DNA of 64,000 bases, from contig NZ_CM001165.1 of assembly GCF_000213055.1 (NCBI RefSeq), forward strand, positions 2,441,445 through 2,505,444. The letters run 5' to 3'. The translations under genes and the position numbers were made by a program. The DNA is from Streptomyces sp. Tu6071 (GTDB taxonomy: Bacteria > Actinomycetota > Actinomycetes > Streptomycetales > Streptomycetaceae). The notes beneath the pieces are model-generated. The model saw nothing but the letters and a program-made list of their open reading frames with translations. It had not been told where the DNA came from and made no database searches. Below, in pieces: positions 1 to 7,126 of the stretch (positions within the stretch are counted from its first letter, which is position 1; the number at the start of each line of letters is the position of its first letter).

Positions 1-321
1 GAAGACCGCGTCGCTGGAGACGTGGACGAGGCGGGCGCCGTGGCGCGCCACCGCCTGCGCCAGCCGCCCCGCGCCCTCGGCGGTGACGGACCAGTCGGCG
101 CCGCCACTGCTCGTGTTGACGACGACGTGCGGCGCGGTCGCGTCGATGAGCCGACCGATCGCCGCGCCGTCGCGCAGGTCGAGCGCGTGCGCGACGACGC
201 CGGGTGCGGCGGGCGGCCGACCGCTGCGGTACGTCGCGTGCGTCTCGTACCCCTCGGCGACGGCGTGGCGCACGAGGACGGAGCCGACGAAACCGCTGCC
301 ACCGACGACGAGGATGCGCAT
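1..321 (-). CDS. NAD(P)-dependent sugar epimerase/RmlD-like reductase, C-terminus cut off by window edge
   Basis: Only the N-terminal 107 residues are present; the reading frame is open to base 1. The ATG at 321 begins MRILVVGGSGFVGSVLV, a Rossmann fold with a GGxGFxG dinucleotide-binding motif. Further on come a conserved aspartate region (HALDLRD) and, at the edge, LVHVSSDAVF, the strand carrying the catalytic serine of RmlD and extended short-chain dehydrogenases. It probably reduces or epimerises a nucleotide-sugar; the substrate cannot be read from this fragment. It is transcribed leftwards, separated by about 175 bp from the metallopeptidase gene, which runs the same way. Confidence 0.85.
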   Translation of the reverse strand, partial: MRILVVGGSGFVGSVLVRHAVAEGYETHATYRSGRPPAAPGVVAHALDLRDGAAIGRLIDATAPHVVVNTSSGGADWSVTAEGAGRLAQAVARHGARLVHVSSDAVF

Positions 322-496
322 GACGACACGGTAGGCGCGACGGTGGGCGCGCGAAACGGCGCGAGCAGGTGGTACGGGGCGGCGCAGGCGGCGTACGAAA
401 CGGTGCGGGCGCCCGGCCACCGTAGGGAGTCGCCCTCCGGTATACGCCTCACCGCAGGTCCGTCGCGCGCCCCTTCCCCCAGCCGTACCGAGCGGG

Positions 497-1105
497 TCAG
501 TCCGTCGTGTCCGGGGCCGCCGGGGTCTCCGGGAGGGTGTGGGGGAGGTTGCGGGCCGCGACGACGCCCTCCAGGAAGCCTCGCGCGCGTTCCGTGCGCG
601 GATAGGCGTCGAGCAGCGCCCAGAAGCGCGCGCCGTGGCCGGGGACGAGGAGGTGGGCGAGTTCGTGCAGGAGGACGTAGTCGATGACGTACTCGGGCAT
701 GCCCTGGAGGCGGTGCGACAGGCGGATGCTGCCCTCGGCCGGCGTGCAGGAGCCCCAGCGCGTGTTCTGGTTGGTGACCCAGCGGACCGTGTCGGGGCGT
801 GCGCGACCGTCGAGGTACTGACGCGACAGGTGCGCGGCGCGCTCCGTCAGCTCGGCGTCGCCGAGGCGCCGCTTGCCCTCCTGCGCGGCGAGGCGGTCGA
901 GCATCTTCGTCACCCAGCGTTGTTCCTCGGCGGCGGACATACGTGCCGGGATGAGGACGATGGTGCGGTCGCCTTCGCGGTACGCGGAGACCGTGCGGCG
1001 CCTGCGGGCGCTGCGGCGCACCTCCACTGCGGCGCGCTCGGGCTGCGGCTGTCCGGCGGCGTGCCGGACGCCGTCGCTCGCCCGGTTCAGGGGATCGGCG
1101 GACAT
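497..1105 (-). CDS. YgjP/DUF45-type zinc metallopeptidase (M48-like)
   Basis: The 202-aa protein carries the zincin helix VLLHELAHLLVPGHGARFW near residue 140, giving an HExxH site plus a downstream histidine. Before it lies RWVTNQNTRWGSCTPAEGSI, the sequence that defines the DUF45/YgjP family (N-x-R-W-G-S-C). The N-terminus has a basic RRSARRRRTVSAYR stretch usual in Streptomyces members; the first 25 residues are poorly conserved, so the true start may lie further in. No signal peptide, so cytoplasmic. A related zinc peptidase gene sits near the ThiF-like and ABC1 genes in mycobacteria (from memory). The physiological substrate is unknown. Confidence 0.85.
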   Translation of the reverse strand: MSADPLNRASDGVRHAAGQPQPERAAVEVRRSARRRRTVSAYREGDRTIVLIPARMSAAEEQRWVTKMLDRLAAQEGKRRLGDAELTERAAHLSRQYLDGRARPDTVRWVTNQNTRWGSCTPAEGSIRLSHRLQGMPEYVIDYVLLHELAHLLVPGHGARFWALLDAYPRTERARGFLEGVVAARNLPHTLPETPAAPDTTD

Positions 1106-1323
1106 TCCTCGACGTTACCCGCTCACCACACCGGGCGTCCTGCCCCCGGGCGCTCCCCGCACCGCGTCCTCACACGCTGCGTCCCTCGCCACCCCGACCG
1201 ACCCCGGCGTTCATAGGACGAACGCCACCATCTGTGGATAACTCCCGCCCTCGGATTTGCGCTTTCCCGCAGGATGTTCTCAGCGGTCACGGAGCGCGAG
1301 CGATTCGTGACAGGCGTCCGGTA

Positions 1324-1341
1324 CGGGACAGCTCTGTCCCG
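1324..1341. promoter_or_regulatory. 18-bp palindrome upstream of the ThiF-like gene (possible operator)
   Basis: CGGGACAG-CT-CTGTCCCG is a perfect inverted repeat with 8-bp arms and a 2-bp centre, 56 bp before the annotated start of the ThiF-like gene and in its likely promoter region. A half-site-like GTGACAGGCGTCCGG lies just upstream. The symmetry fits a dimeric repressor site, but no regulator is assignable from sequence. It could also be a short hairpin in the leader RNA. Confidence 0.4.
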
Positions 1342-1397
1342 GCACGACCGGCGACAACTTGGGACGAGAGCGGCAGACGAGAGAGGTGTGAGGCGCG

Positions 1398-3104
1398 ATG
1401 GTACGAGCGGTGACAGGTGCGGCGGCTGGTACGGGTGCGGTGGCCGAGGCGGGTACGGGTGCGGCGGCAGGTACGAGTACGGGGCGGGCGCGGCCCGTGG
1501 TCGGGGCGGGCGGTGTCGGCGGTCGGGAGGCGGCACGGCGGCGGGGGCTCGGCCTGGGGTGGCAGGGCTCGGGGCGCCATCGGGCGGTCGCGTCTCCCGC
1601 CGCGGCGGGACGGGAGGCGGTCGGGGCAGGCGTCGCGGTCCGGGGGGCTCGGGCGGCGGGGTCGGTAGGGGCCGAGGCGGAGGTACGGGGTGGGACGGGC
1701 GTACGGGGTGGGGCAGCCGTACCGGGTGGGGCGGCTGTACGGGGTGGGCCGGGCCCTGCGGGGGCGCCGCGATCCGGGCCGACGGTGCCGCCGCCCGTGG
1801 TGGGACGGCTGCCCGCGCCTTCGTACGCGCGCCCGCAGGCGCCACCCGCTCCCCCGTTCACGCATCCCACGGTCAAGCCCGCGTTGCGGCGGGCGTGGCG
1901 GGACCTGGGGACGGTGCAGTTCGGGATCACGCGGGCCCATGCCTCGGTCCTCGGGCCGCTCGACCCGGGCTCGGCGAGCCTGCTGAGGCTGCTCGACGGG
2001 ACGCGGGGGTTGTCGCTGCTGTACGCGGAGGGCGCGCGGAACGGGCTCTCCCCGGCGGACGTGAACCGGCTCCTGGACACGCTGGCGGGCAGCGGGCTCC
2101 TGGAGGACGCGACGGGCGGGGGCGAGGCGGCGCGGGAGGTGCGGCAGGACGCGGAGCTGATGGACCGCTTGCGCCCCGATCTCGCCTCGCTCTCGCTGCT
2201 CGACCGGTGCCCGGCGGGCGCGGTGGAGGCCCTGGCGGCGCGGACGGGCGCGCGGGTCCTGGTGCGGGGTGCGGGGCGGGTCGGGGCCGCGGTCGCCGCC
2301 TTGCTCGCGGCGGCCGGTGTCGGCGCCGTGGAGGTGATGGACGGGGGCCGGGTGGAGCCGGCGGACGTGTCACCGGCCGGGTTGCCGCCGAACGCGGTCG
2401 GCACCCGGCGGGCGGAGGCCGCTCGGCGGCTCGTGAGCGAATCGGCCCCGGGAGGGCGGCGCCGCTCGCGGCCCGAGCCCGTGGCCGGGCGGCTGGGCGA
2501 GGCACCGCCGCCCGACCTCGTCGTCCTCGCTCCGCGCGACGCCGTGTCCGTGCACGCCCCCGACCCGCAGCTCGCCGAACCCCTGATCGCGGCAGGCATC
2601 CCGCACCTGTACGCGGGCGTCGTCGAGACGACCGGCGTCGTCGGCCCCCTCGTCCTCCCCGGCCGCACGGCCTGCGCGGGCTGCCTGGAACGCCATCGCG
2701 TCGAGCGTGAGGCGGGACACGCGCGCCTCCTCGCGCAATGGCGCTCCGGCCGCACGCACCGCGTCGAACCCCTTGACCTGGCCCTCGCGACCACCGTCGC
2801 GGCCCTCACCGCGAGCCACGCGCTGAGCCTCCTCGACGGCCACCTCCCGACCACCGTCGGCGAACGCTGGGAAGCCAGCCTGCCCACGCTGGCCTGGACC
2901 CGCCACCACCTGCCCACCCACCCCCACTGCCCCTGCGGAGCCGGCACGGCGGACAACTGGCACCCGACGCCCCTCGCCACCGCCCCCTCAACGCCCCGCA
3001 CCTCGGTGACGAGGCCCGCGGTCCGGGAACCCCGGCAGGGCCCGGCGCCGAGCGTCAGGGTCCCGGGGACAATCACAAAGGGGGCGATCACGCAGCAGAG
3101 GTAA
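1398..3104 (+). CDS. ThiF/MoeB-like adenylyltransferase-fold protein with repeat-rich N-terminus
   Basis: The conserved part starts near residue 150 (HPTVKPALRRAWRDLGTVQFG). It has a helical N-domain, then a Rossmann motif (LVRGAGRVGAAVAALLAAAG), and near residue 430 LPGRTACAGCLERHR with HCPCG later, half of the paired CxxC zinc site of MoeB/ThiF. The DxxxVxxSNLxRQ nucleotide loop of active E1-like enzymes is degenerate (DGGRVEPADVSPAGL), so adenylation is doubtful. The first 140 residues are Gly/Ala/Arg repeats (RGGTGVRGGAAVPGGAAV) made by an 18-bp DNA repeat near 1685-1750; translation may really begin at an internal GTG near 1786-1800. A similar gene neighbours the ABC1 kinase gene in other actinobacteria. 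The role is unknown. Confidence 0.72.
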   Translation: MVRAVTGAAAGTGAVAEAGTGAAAGTSTGRARPVVGAGGVGGREAARRRGLGLGWQGSGRHRAVASPAAAGREAVGAGVAVRGARAAGSVGAEAEVRGGTGVRGGAAVPGGAAVRGGPGPAGAPRSGPTVPPPVVGRLPAPSYARPQAPPAPPFTHPTVKPALRRAWRDLGTVQFGITRAHASVLGPLDPGSASLLRLLDGTRGLSLLYAEGARNGLSPADVNRLLDTLAGSGLLEDATGGGEAAREVRQDAELMDRLRPDLASLSLLDRCPAGAVEALAARTGARVLVRGAGRVGAAVAALLAAAGVGAVEVMDGGRVEPADVSPAGLPPNAVGTRRAEAARRLVSESAPGGRRRSRPEPVAGRLGEAPPPDLVVLAPRDAVSVHAPDPQLAEPLIAAGIPHLYAGVVETTGVVGPLVLPGRTACAGCLERHRVEREAGHARLLAQWRSGRTHRVEPLDLALATTVAALTASHALSLLDGHLPTTVGERWEASLPTLAWTRHHLPTHPHCPCGAGTADNWHPTPLATAPSTPRTSVTRPAVREPRQGPAPSVRVPGTITKGAITQQR

Positions 3105-4123
3105 CCGCGAGCCGGGAGACGAGCCCGGGGGGACGGCCCGGTGCTGGGACGGCCAAAGGAGGCCCGGGGGGCGGGAAGCGGAGGCCCGGTGCGACGAGCC
3201 CGGGGGGACGGGAAGCGGAGATTCGGTGCGACGACTCCCGAAGCCCGAGGCCGGAAGCCGGCGCCCCTGGGCAGAAGCCTGAGGCCGGGAGCCGGGAGCT
3301 GGGGTGCCGGAGACCCGGAATCCCGGACCGAAGCCGGGAGCGCAGGCCGGGGCGGCCGGGGCCGGGCCGGACAGCCGGGGCGAGAGCCGGACGCGTCGGC
3401 GGAGAGCCATCCGGGGCAGGCTGTGGACCCGGATGGATGGCTGGTCGTACAGAACGCGGAGCCGGAATCCCGGACCTGGAACTGACGGCCCGGATCGCGA
3501 ACAACAGGCCCGGGCGGAGACCCGAACCTCGGCCCGAGAGCCGCAGACCCGAAGGAGAGCTGACACACCCCAGGCCCAAACCCGGGCGCCCGACCGCGCC
3601 CCGACCCGTCCCACCAACCCGGCTTAGCCCCACTCCCTCGCCCCGACCCGACATCCCGAGCCAGCCCCGCCGCCTCGCCCCGACCCGCCCCACCAACACG
3701 AGCCAACCCCACCCCCCTCGCCCCGAGCCGCCCCACCCCTCGCCCCGCTAATCCGAGCCACCACCCCACCCCCTCGCCCCAAGCCGACCCCATCCCCCTT
3801 GCCCCAACCCCACCCGCTCCGACCGCCAACCGGCCCCCTCGCCTCCGACCCACCAAGCTGAGCCCCCCCCCACCCCCTCGCCCCAACCCGACCCGACCCA
3901 CCAACCAGCCCTTTCGCCCCGCCCCACACCCCCCGTCCAACCCTCCCCCACCCGCACCCCGCTCACCCCGGGTGCCCACCCCATAACCCGCGCGGCTCCG
4001 CCGAAGGCGGTCCCGCGTGCCTTCCGCAACCGGGTTGTGCGCGGGGGCGGTTCGGGGTGGGCGGGGGACAATGGGGGTGGGCGTCGTGCGGTGCGGCGTG
4101 GGCGGGGTGGAGTGGGAGGGCGT
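3105..4123. repeat. 1-kb low-complexity, strand-skewed intergenic region
   Basis: No gene is supported here. From about 3105 to 3490 the plus strand is G-rich with imperfect repeats (GACGAGCCCGGGGGGACGG occurs twice, 3119 and 3194). From about 3580 to 3960 the same strand is nearly all C with some A/T, built on roughly eight degenerate copies of CCCCCTCGCCCCRASCC. Long open frames on both strands encode only Pro/Arg/Gly repeats and have no domain or start-site support. The last 100 bp should hold the ABC1 promoter. Confidence 0.75.
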
Positions 4124-5512
4124 ATGTCGGAGCTTCCTCGGAAGGCGGTGACGCGGACGGCGAAGCTGGCGACGCTGCCGCTCGGGTTCGCGGGACGGGC
4201 GACGTGGGGGCTCGGGCGGAGGATCGGGGGTGCCTCGGCCGAGCTGGTGGGGCGGGAGGTGCAGCAGCGGACGGCTGAGCAGTTGTTCAAGGTGCTGGGA
4301 GAACTCAAGGGCGGGGCCATGAAGTTCGGGCAGGCCCTCTCGGTCTTCGAGTCGGCGCTGCCCGAGGAGTTGGCGGGGCCCTACCGGGCGGCGTTGACCC
4401 GGTTGCAGGAGGCGGCGCCCCCGATGCCGGTGGCGACGGTGCGAGGGCTGCTCGCGGAGCGCCTCGGGGAGGACTGGCGGAAGCTCTTCCGGTCCTTCGA
4501 CGAGGAGCCGGCCGCCGCCGCGTCGATCGGGCAGGTGCACCGGGCGGTGTGGCACGACGGGCGTGCCGTGGCGGTGAAGGTGCAGTACCCGGGGGCCGGG
4601 CGGGCGCTGCTCGGGGATCTCGCGCAGCTCGGGAGGGTGGCGCGGGTGCTCGGGCCCGTCGTGCCGGGCATCGACATCAAGCCGCTCGTCGCCGAGTTGC
4701 GCGAGCGGGTGGCGGAGGAGCTGGACTACGGGCTGGAGGCGGCGGCGCAGCAGGCGCACGCGGAGGAGTTCGCCGGCGATCCCGACGTGTTCGTGCCCGG
4801 GGTCGTGCACCAGGGGCCCGAGGTGCTGGTGTCGGAGTGGGTGGAGGGGGTGCCGCTCGCCGAGGTGATCGCCTCGGGGACGCCGGAGCAGCGGGACCGG
4901 GCGGGGCAGTTGCTCGCGCACTTTCTCTTCTGCGGACCGGCCAGGACCGGGCTGCTGCACGCGGACCCGCACCCGGGGAACTTCCGGCTGCTGCCCGGTG
5001 ACGAGGGCGGGGGTGAGGAGGGCTGGCGGCTGGCGGTGCTCGACTTCGGGACGGTCGATCGGCTGCCGGGCGGGCTTCCCCCGATCATCGGGCGGTCCTT
5101 GCGGCTCGGTCTCGGCGACGACGCGGAGGAAGTGCACGCCTCGCTGCGGGCCGAGGGTTTCATTCGGGAGAAGGTGGAGCTGGACGAGCGGGCGGTGCTG
5201 GAGTTCCTGCGGCCGATGATCGAGCCGGCGTCTGTGGACGAGTTCGGCTTCACGCGGGAGTGGTTGCGCGGGCAGGCCGCGCGGATCGCCGATCCCCGCT
5301 CCCCCGCGCACCACTTGGGCCGCAAGCTCAATCTGCCGCCCGCCTACCTGCTGATCCACCGTGTGACGCTCAGCACGATCGGTGTGCTGTGCCAGTTGGG
5401 GGCGCGGGTGCGGCTGCGCGAGGAGCTGGAGAACTGGCTGCCCGGCTTCGCCGCCGACTGCCCGGAGGGCGAACTGCCCGGCTTCTGGGCGGAGGACGAG
5501 GGCCCCGCGTAA
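4124..5512 (+). CDS. ABC1/AarF (UbiB-family) atypical kinase
   Basis: The 462-aa protein shows the ABC1 signature in order: KxGQ-type AMKFGQALSVFE, the alanine-rich loop AAAASIGQVHRA in place of a glycine loop, the lysine in VAVKVQYPG, EELDYGLEAAAQQ, the catalytic loop HADPHPGNF and the metal-binding LDFG. UbiB proteins act as ATPases supporting isoprenoid quinone biosynthesis; in Streptomyces this would be menaquinone, which is inference. The start at 4124 is chosen because GGGAGGG precedes it by 4 bp and the protein begins MSELPRKAVTRTAKL, as in relatives. It converges on the wblC operon, with a stem-loop between them. Mycobacterial relatives lie next to whiB7. Confidence 0.9.
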   Translation: MSELPRKAVTRTAKLATLPLGFAGRATWGLGRRIGGASAELVGREVQQRTAEQLFKVLGELKGGAMKFGQALSVFESALPEELAGPYRAALTRLQEAAPPMPVATVRGLLAERLGEDWRKLFRSFDEEPAAAASIGQVHRAVWHDGRAVAVKVQYPGAGRALLGDLAQLGRVARVLGPVVPGIDIKPLVAELRERVAEELDYGLEAAAQQAHAEEFAGDPDVFVPGVVHQGPEVLVSEWVEGVPLAEVIASGTPEQRDRAGQLLAHFLFCGPARTGLLHADPHPGNFRLLPGDEGGGEEGWRLAVLDFGTVDRLPGGLPPIIGRSLRLGLGDDAEEVHASLRAEGFIREKVELDERAVLEFLRPMIEPASVDEFGFTREWLRGQAARIADPRSPAHHLGRKLNLPPAYLLIHRVTLSTIGVLCQLGARVRLREELENWLPGFAADCPEGELPGFWAEDEGPA

Positions 5513-5529
5513 GCGGCGCCGACACGGCC

Positions 5530-5565
5530 GGCCCGGCCGCTCCCTCCAGGAGGGGCGACCGGGCC
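5530..5565. terminator. Bidirectional stem-loop terminator after ABC1
   Basis: GGCCCGGCCGCTCCCTCC pairs with GGAGGGGCGACCGGGCC with few mismatches and one base at the tip. It lies 17 bp after the ABC1 stop, in the convergent gap with the wblC operon. There is no U-tract, as is common for Streptomyces terminators. Confidence 0.7.
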
Positions 5566-5628
5566 GGTACGTCACCGCGGGATGTTCGCTGCTGGCGGCG
5601 GGGCGGCGGTCCGGGCCTCCGCCGCCCC

Positions 5629-5757
5629 GCGAACTACCGCCTCGCGAACGGCCGTCCCGCGAACTACCGCCTCACGAATCGCCGACCCGCGAGCCACCGC
5701 CCGGGGAAGCACCGTTTCGCGAGGTACCGCTGCGCGGATTACTGCGCGGATTACTGC
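5629..5757. repeat. 15-bp tandem repeat array, 7 units plus two 12-bp units
   Basis: Units read GCGAACTACCGCCTC, GCGAACGGCCGTCCC, GCGAACTACCGCCTC, ACGAATCGCCGACCC, GCGAGCCACCGCCCG, GGGAAGCACCGTTTC and GCGAGGTACCGCTGC, then two exact GCGGATTACTGC copies. The last 12-bp unit contains the stop codon of the small gene downstream of wblC. The array fills the convergent gap between that gene and ABC1. Confidence 0.8.
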
Positions 5758-6074
5758 ATGACCGCCAGCGCCAGGGCGCGGCGGGCGCGCAGGGTCGCGC
5801 GTTCGGCGTGGCGCTGGAGGCGGCGGGCGTTGCGCAGGCGGGCGGAGGGGCGTTGGTGCTCCGCCTCTCGCAAGCGCTCGTCCATATGCGCGCGCGCCAG
5901 CGCTTCTGGGATGAGTTGCATCTCTCGGGTCCTGTTCTCGGTGCCGGCCAGGTGGCCGGTACGGGCTGCTTCGCTGAGGGCGAGCCCTGCGGGCTGCGCG
6001 GGGGTCGGGTTCATCGGGTCCTGCTTCTGCGGGTTGTGCGTGGTGGGGCGATCGATGGTTCCGGTGATGTTCAT
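5751..6074 (-). CDS. Small basic protein translationally coupled to wblC
   Basis: The 107-aa ORF starts inside the wblC stop codon (ATGA overlap at 6071-6074), so it is almost certainly co-translated with WblC. The C-terminal half is an Arg/Ala-rich predicted helix (QLIPEALARAHMDERLREAE, then basic repeats) resembling small conserved Streptomyces proteins of unknown function. The N-terminal half is Pro/Thr-rich and poorly structured; an internal ATG (MNPTPAQPAG) is an alternative start. No membrane segment or known domain. Its stop codon lies within a tandem repeat, so the C-terminus may differ between strains. A role in the WblC stress response is suggested only by coupling. Confidence 0.65.
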   Translation of the reverse strand: MNITGTIDRPTTHNPQKQDPMNPTPAQPAGLALSEAARTGHLAGTENRTREMQLIPEALARAHMDERLREAEHQRPSARLRNARRLQRHAERATLRARRALALAVMQ

Positions 6075-6442
6075 GCGACGACCGGGTTCTTGCGCGGGCG
6101 GCCACGAGGCCGCTTGCGGGCGACGACGACGCCCTGGACGAACAGCTCGCCACCCCAGACGCCCCACGGCTCGCGACGCTCCTTGGCACCGGCGAGGCAC
6201 GCCTCGACGAGCGGGCAGGTGCGGCAGAGCGACTTGGCGTACTCCACGTCGGCCGGGGACTCGGCGAAGAAGACCTCGGGGTCGTAGGCGCGGCAGGGAA
6301 CGGGGGTGTCGAGACCCTCGATGGCGGCGTCGAGGGCGGTGAGCGGGGTGAGGGGGGTCACGGTGTGGTCCTCCGGAGGGCCGGGCGGCTGGCTGGTGGG
6401 TGACGGCGGTACTGACGGGACGTGCGTCTCGGTCGTCTGCAC
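6071..6442 (-). CDS. wblC: WblC/WhiB7 iron-sulfur transcriptional activator of antibiotic resistance
   Basis: The 123-aa protein has the four WhiB cysteines (50, 73, 76, 82; C-x22-C-x2-C-x5-C) that hold a [4Fe-4S] cluster, the GVWGG turn at 94-98, and a C-terminal AT-hook RGRPRK at 113-118. The AT-hook marks the WhiB7/WblC subfamily. These proteins bind the principal sigma factor and AT-rich DNA just upstream of the -35 box, inducing intrinsic resistance to ribosome-targeting antibiotics. Location directly downstream of uvrD2 matches mycobacterial whiB7. A long leader with its own promoter, upstream ORF and terminator lies ahead (separate entries), so expression is probably controlled by attenuation and autoactivation. 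Confidence 0.96.
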   Translation of the reverse strand: MQTTETHVPSVPPSPTSQPPGPPEDHTVTPLTPLTALDAAIEGLDTPVPCRAYDPEVFFAESPADVEYAKSLCRTCPLVEACLAGAKERREPWGVWGGELFVQGVVVARKRPRGRPRKNPVVA

Positions 6443-6550
6443 GGGTTCTGCTTCCTCGTCTGTCGGTCCGGCCTGGTGGGCCGGTGGTGTCGGGTACCGA
6501 TTCCTGCTGCCCGGGCGCCTTCCGTGCCGCCCTCTCTTGAGAAAGAGGGC

Positions 6551-6590
6551 AAAACAAAAGGGCCGCGGTCCCGAGTGGGGTCCGCGGCCC
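6551..6590 (-). terminator. Intrinsic terminator in the wblC leader (attenuator)
   Basis: On the minus strand GGGCCGCGGACCCC-ACTC-GGGACCGCGGCCC forms a long G+C stem immediately followed by TTTTGTTTTG. This is a textbook rho-independent terminator, rare in Streptomyces. It lies between the upstream ORF and wblC, about 110 nt before the wblC start, so transcription would stop before wblC unless the stem is disrupted. That is the expected attenuator position. Confidence 0.9.
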
Positions 6591-6601
6591 TGAAGGCGCC
6601 T

Positions 6602-6618
6602 GTCTGACGTGGTCAGAC
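6602..6618 (-). promoter_or_regulatory. Hairpin covering the stop codon of the wblC upstream ORF
   Basis: GTCTGAC-GTG-GTCAGAC is a perfect 7-bp inverted repeat spanning the TGA stop (6613-6615) of the upstream ORF and ending 11 bp before the terminator stem. A ribosome ending or stalling on the ORF would cover this element and change downstream folding. That is inference from position. Confidence 0.6.
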
Positions 6619-6924
6619 GGGATCACTCCAGGGTTCGAGCCCACGGAAGGCCCACATCGTGTGGTGCTGCGTCATCGGGTTTCCGGCACCGGCTGCCGCG
6701 ATCGGATAGGCGTGCGCCTGTTCCGTCACTACTGCTGCCGGTGCCTGGGTCGGTCGCTCGTCGTGCTTCTTCTCCTCGGGACGCCCGAAGGACAGGCCGG
6801 GGAAGGGGAAGGCCGAGAGACCGGAAATACCGGACAGTCCGGTGCCCAGGTCCGAGATGCTGAGGGAACGGGAGGCGACGACCGTCGACGCGGTCAGTTT
6901 CGTGATCGTGTTGAAGCTGCTCAC
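6613..6924 (-). CDS. Upstream ORF (leader polypeptide) of wblC
   Basis: A GTG at 6924 with a strong ribosome site (GAGAGGAGGCG, 6 bp spacing) opens a 103-codon frame starting MSSFNTITKLTASTVVASRS and ending TMWAFRGLEPWSDPV 23 bp before the attenuator stem. It is Ser/Leu-rich in the middle, with a Gly/Phe/Pro segment, and matches no family I know. Its location between the wblC promoter and terminator makes it the likely sensor ORF: impaired translation by ribosome inhibitors would change leader folding. Control of whiB7/wblC by an upstream ORF is established in actinobacteria. This one is longer than typical leader peptides, so a stable protein product is also possible. Confidence 0.75.
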   Translation of the reverse strand: MSSFNTITKLTASTVVASRSLSISDLGTGLSGISGLSAFPFPGLSFGRPEEKKHDERPTQAPAAVVTEQAHAYPIAAAGAGNPMTQHHTMWAFRGLEPWSDPV

Positions 6925-7073
6925 TGCAATCGCCTCCTCTCGGCGTCTCGGGGGACCGGTGGTGCTCGGTGGTCCGATGGAAATATTCAGGTACTGCGAA
7001 GGCCCTGCCCGCGAAGGGCTTGGCACAGCACGGGGCGGGGGCTTCGGAGAGCCTGTCCGTTCCCGTGCCTAAG

Positions 7074-7113
7074 AACCTATGGGGATTGTCGGGCCGGGCG
7101 CAAACTATTTTTT
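7074..7113 (-). promoter_or_regulatory. WblC-type autoregulated promoter of wblC
   Basis: Reading leftwards: AAAAAA (7113-7108), TAGT, -35 TTGCGC (7103-7098), 18-bp spacer, -10 TAGGTT (7079-7074). An A/T tract immediately upstream of the -35 box is the hallmark of WhiB7/WblC-activated promoters, and whiB7 is known to activate itself. The site lies in the gap after uvrD2 (stop at 7127), giving a leader of about 620 nt before wblC. Confidence 0.8.
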
Positions 7114-7126
7114 CGACGAGTTCGCC

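Noticed and set aside
1280..5575. A 1431-aa open frame on the minus strand across the ThiF-like and ABC1 genes
   Set aside because: It is the antisense shadow of two real plus-strand genes and the low-complexity gap; no domain, and composition is only Arg/Pro/Gly.
5629..5757. Possible CRISPR array
   Set aside because: Units of 15 bp are contiguous with no spacers, and no cas genes are present.
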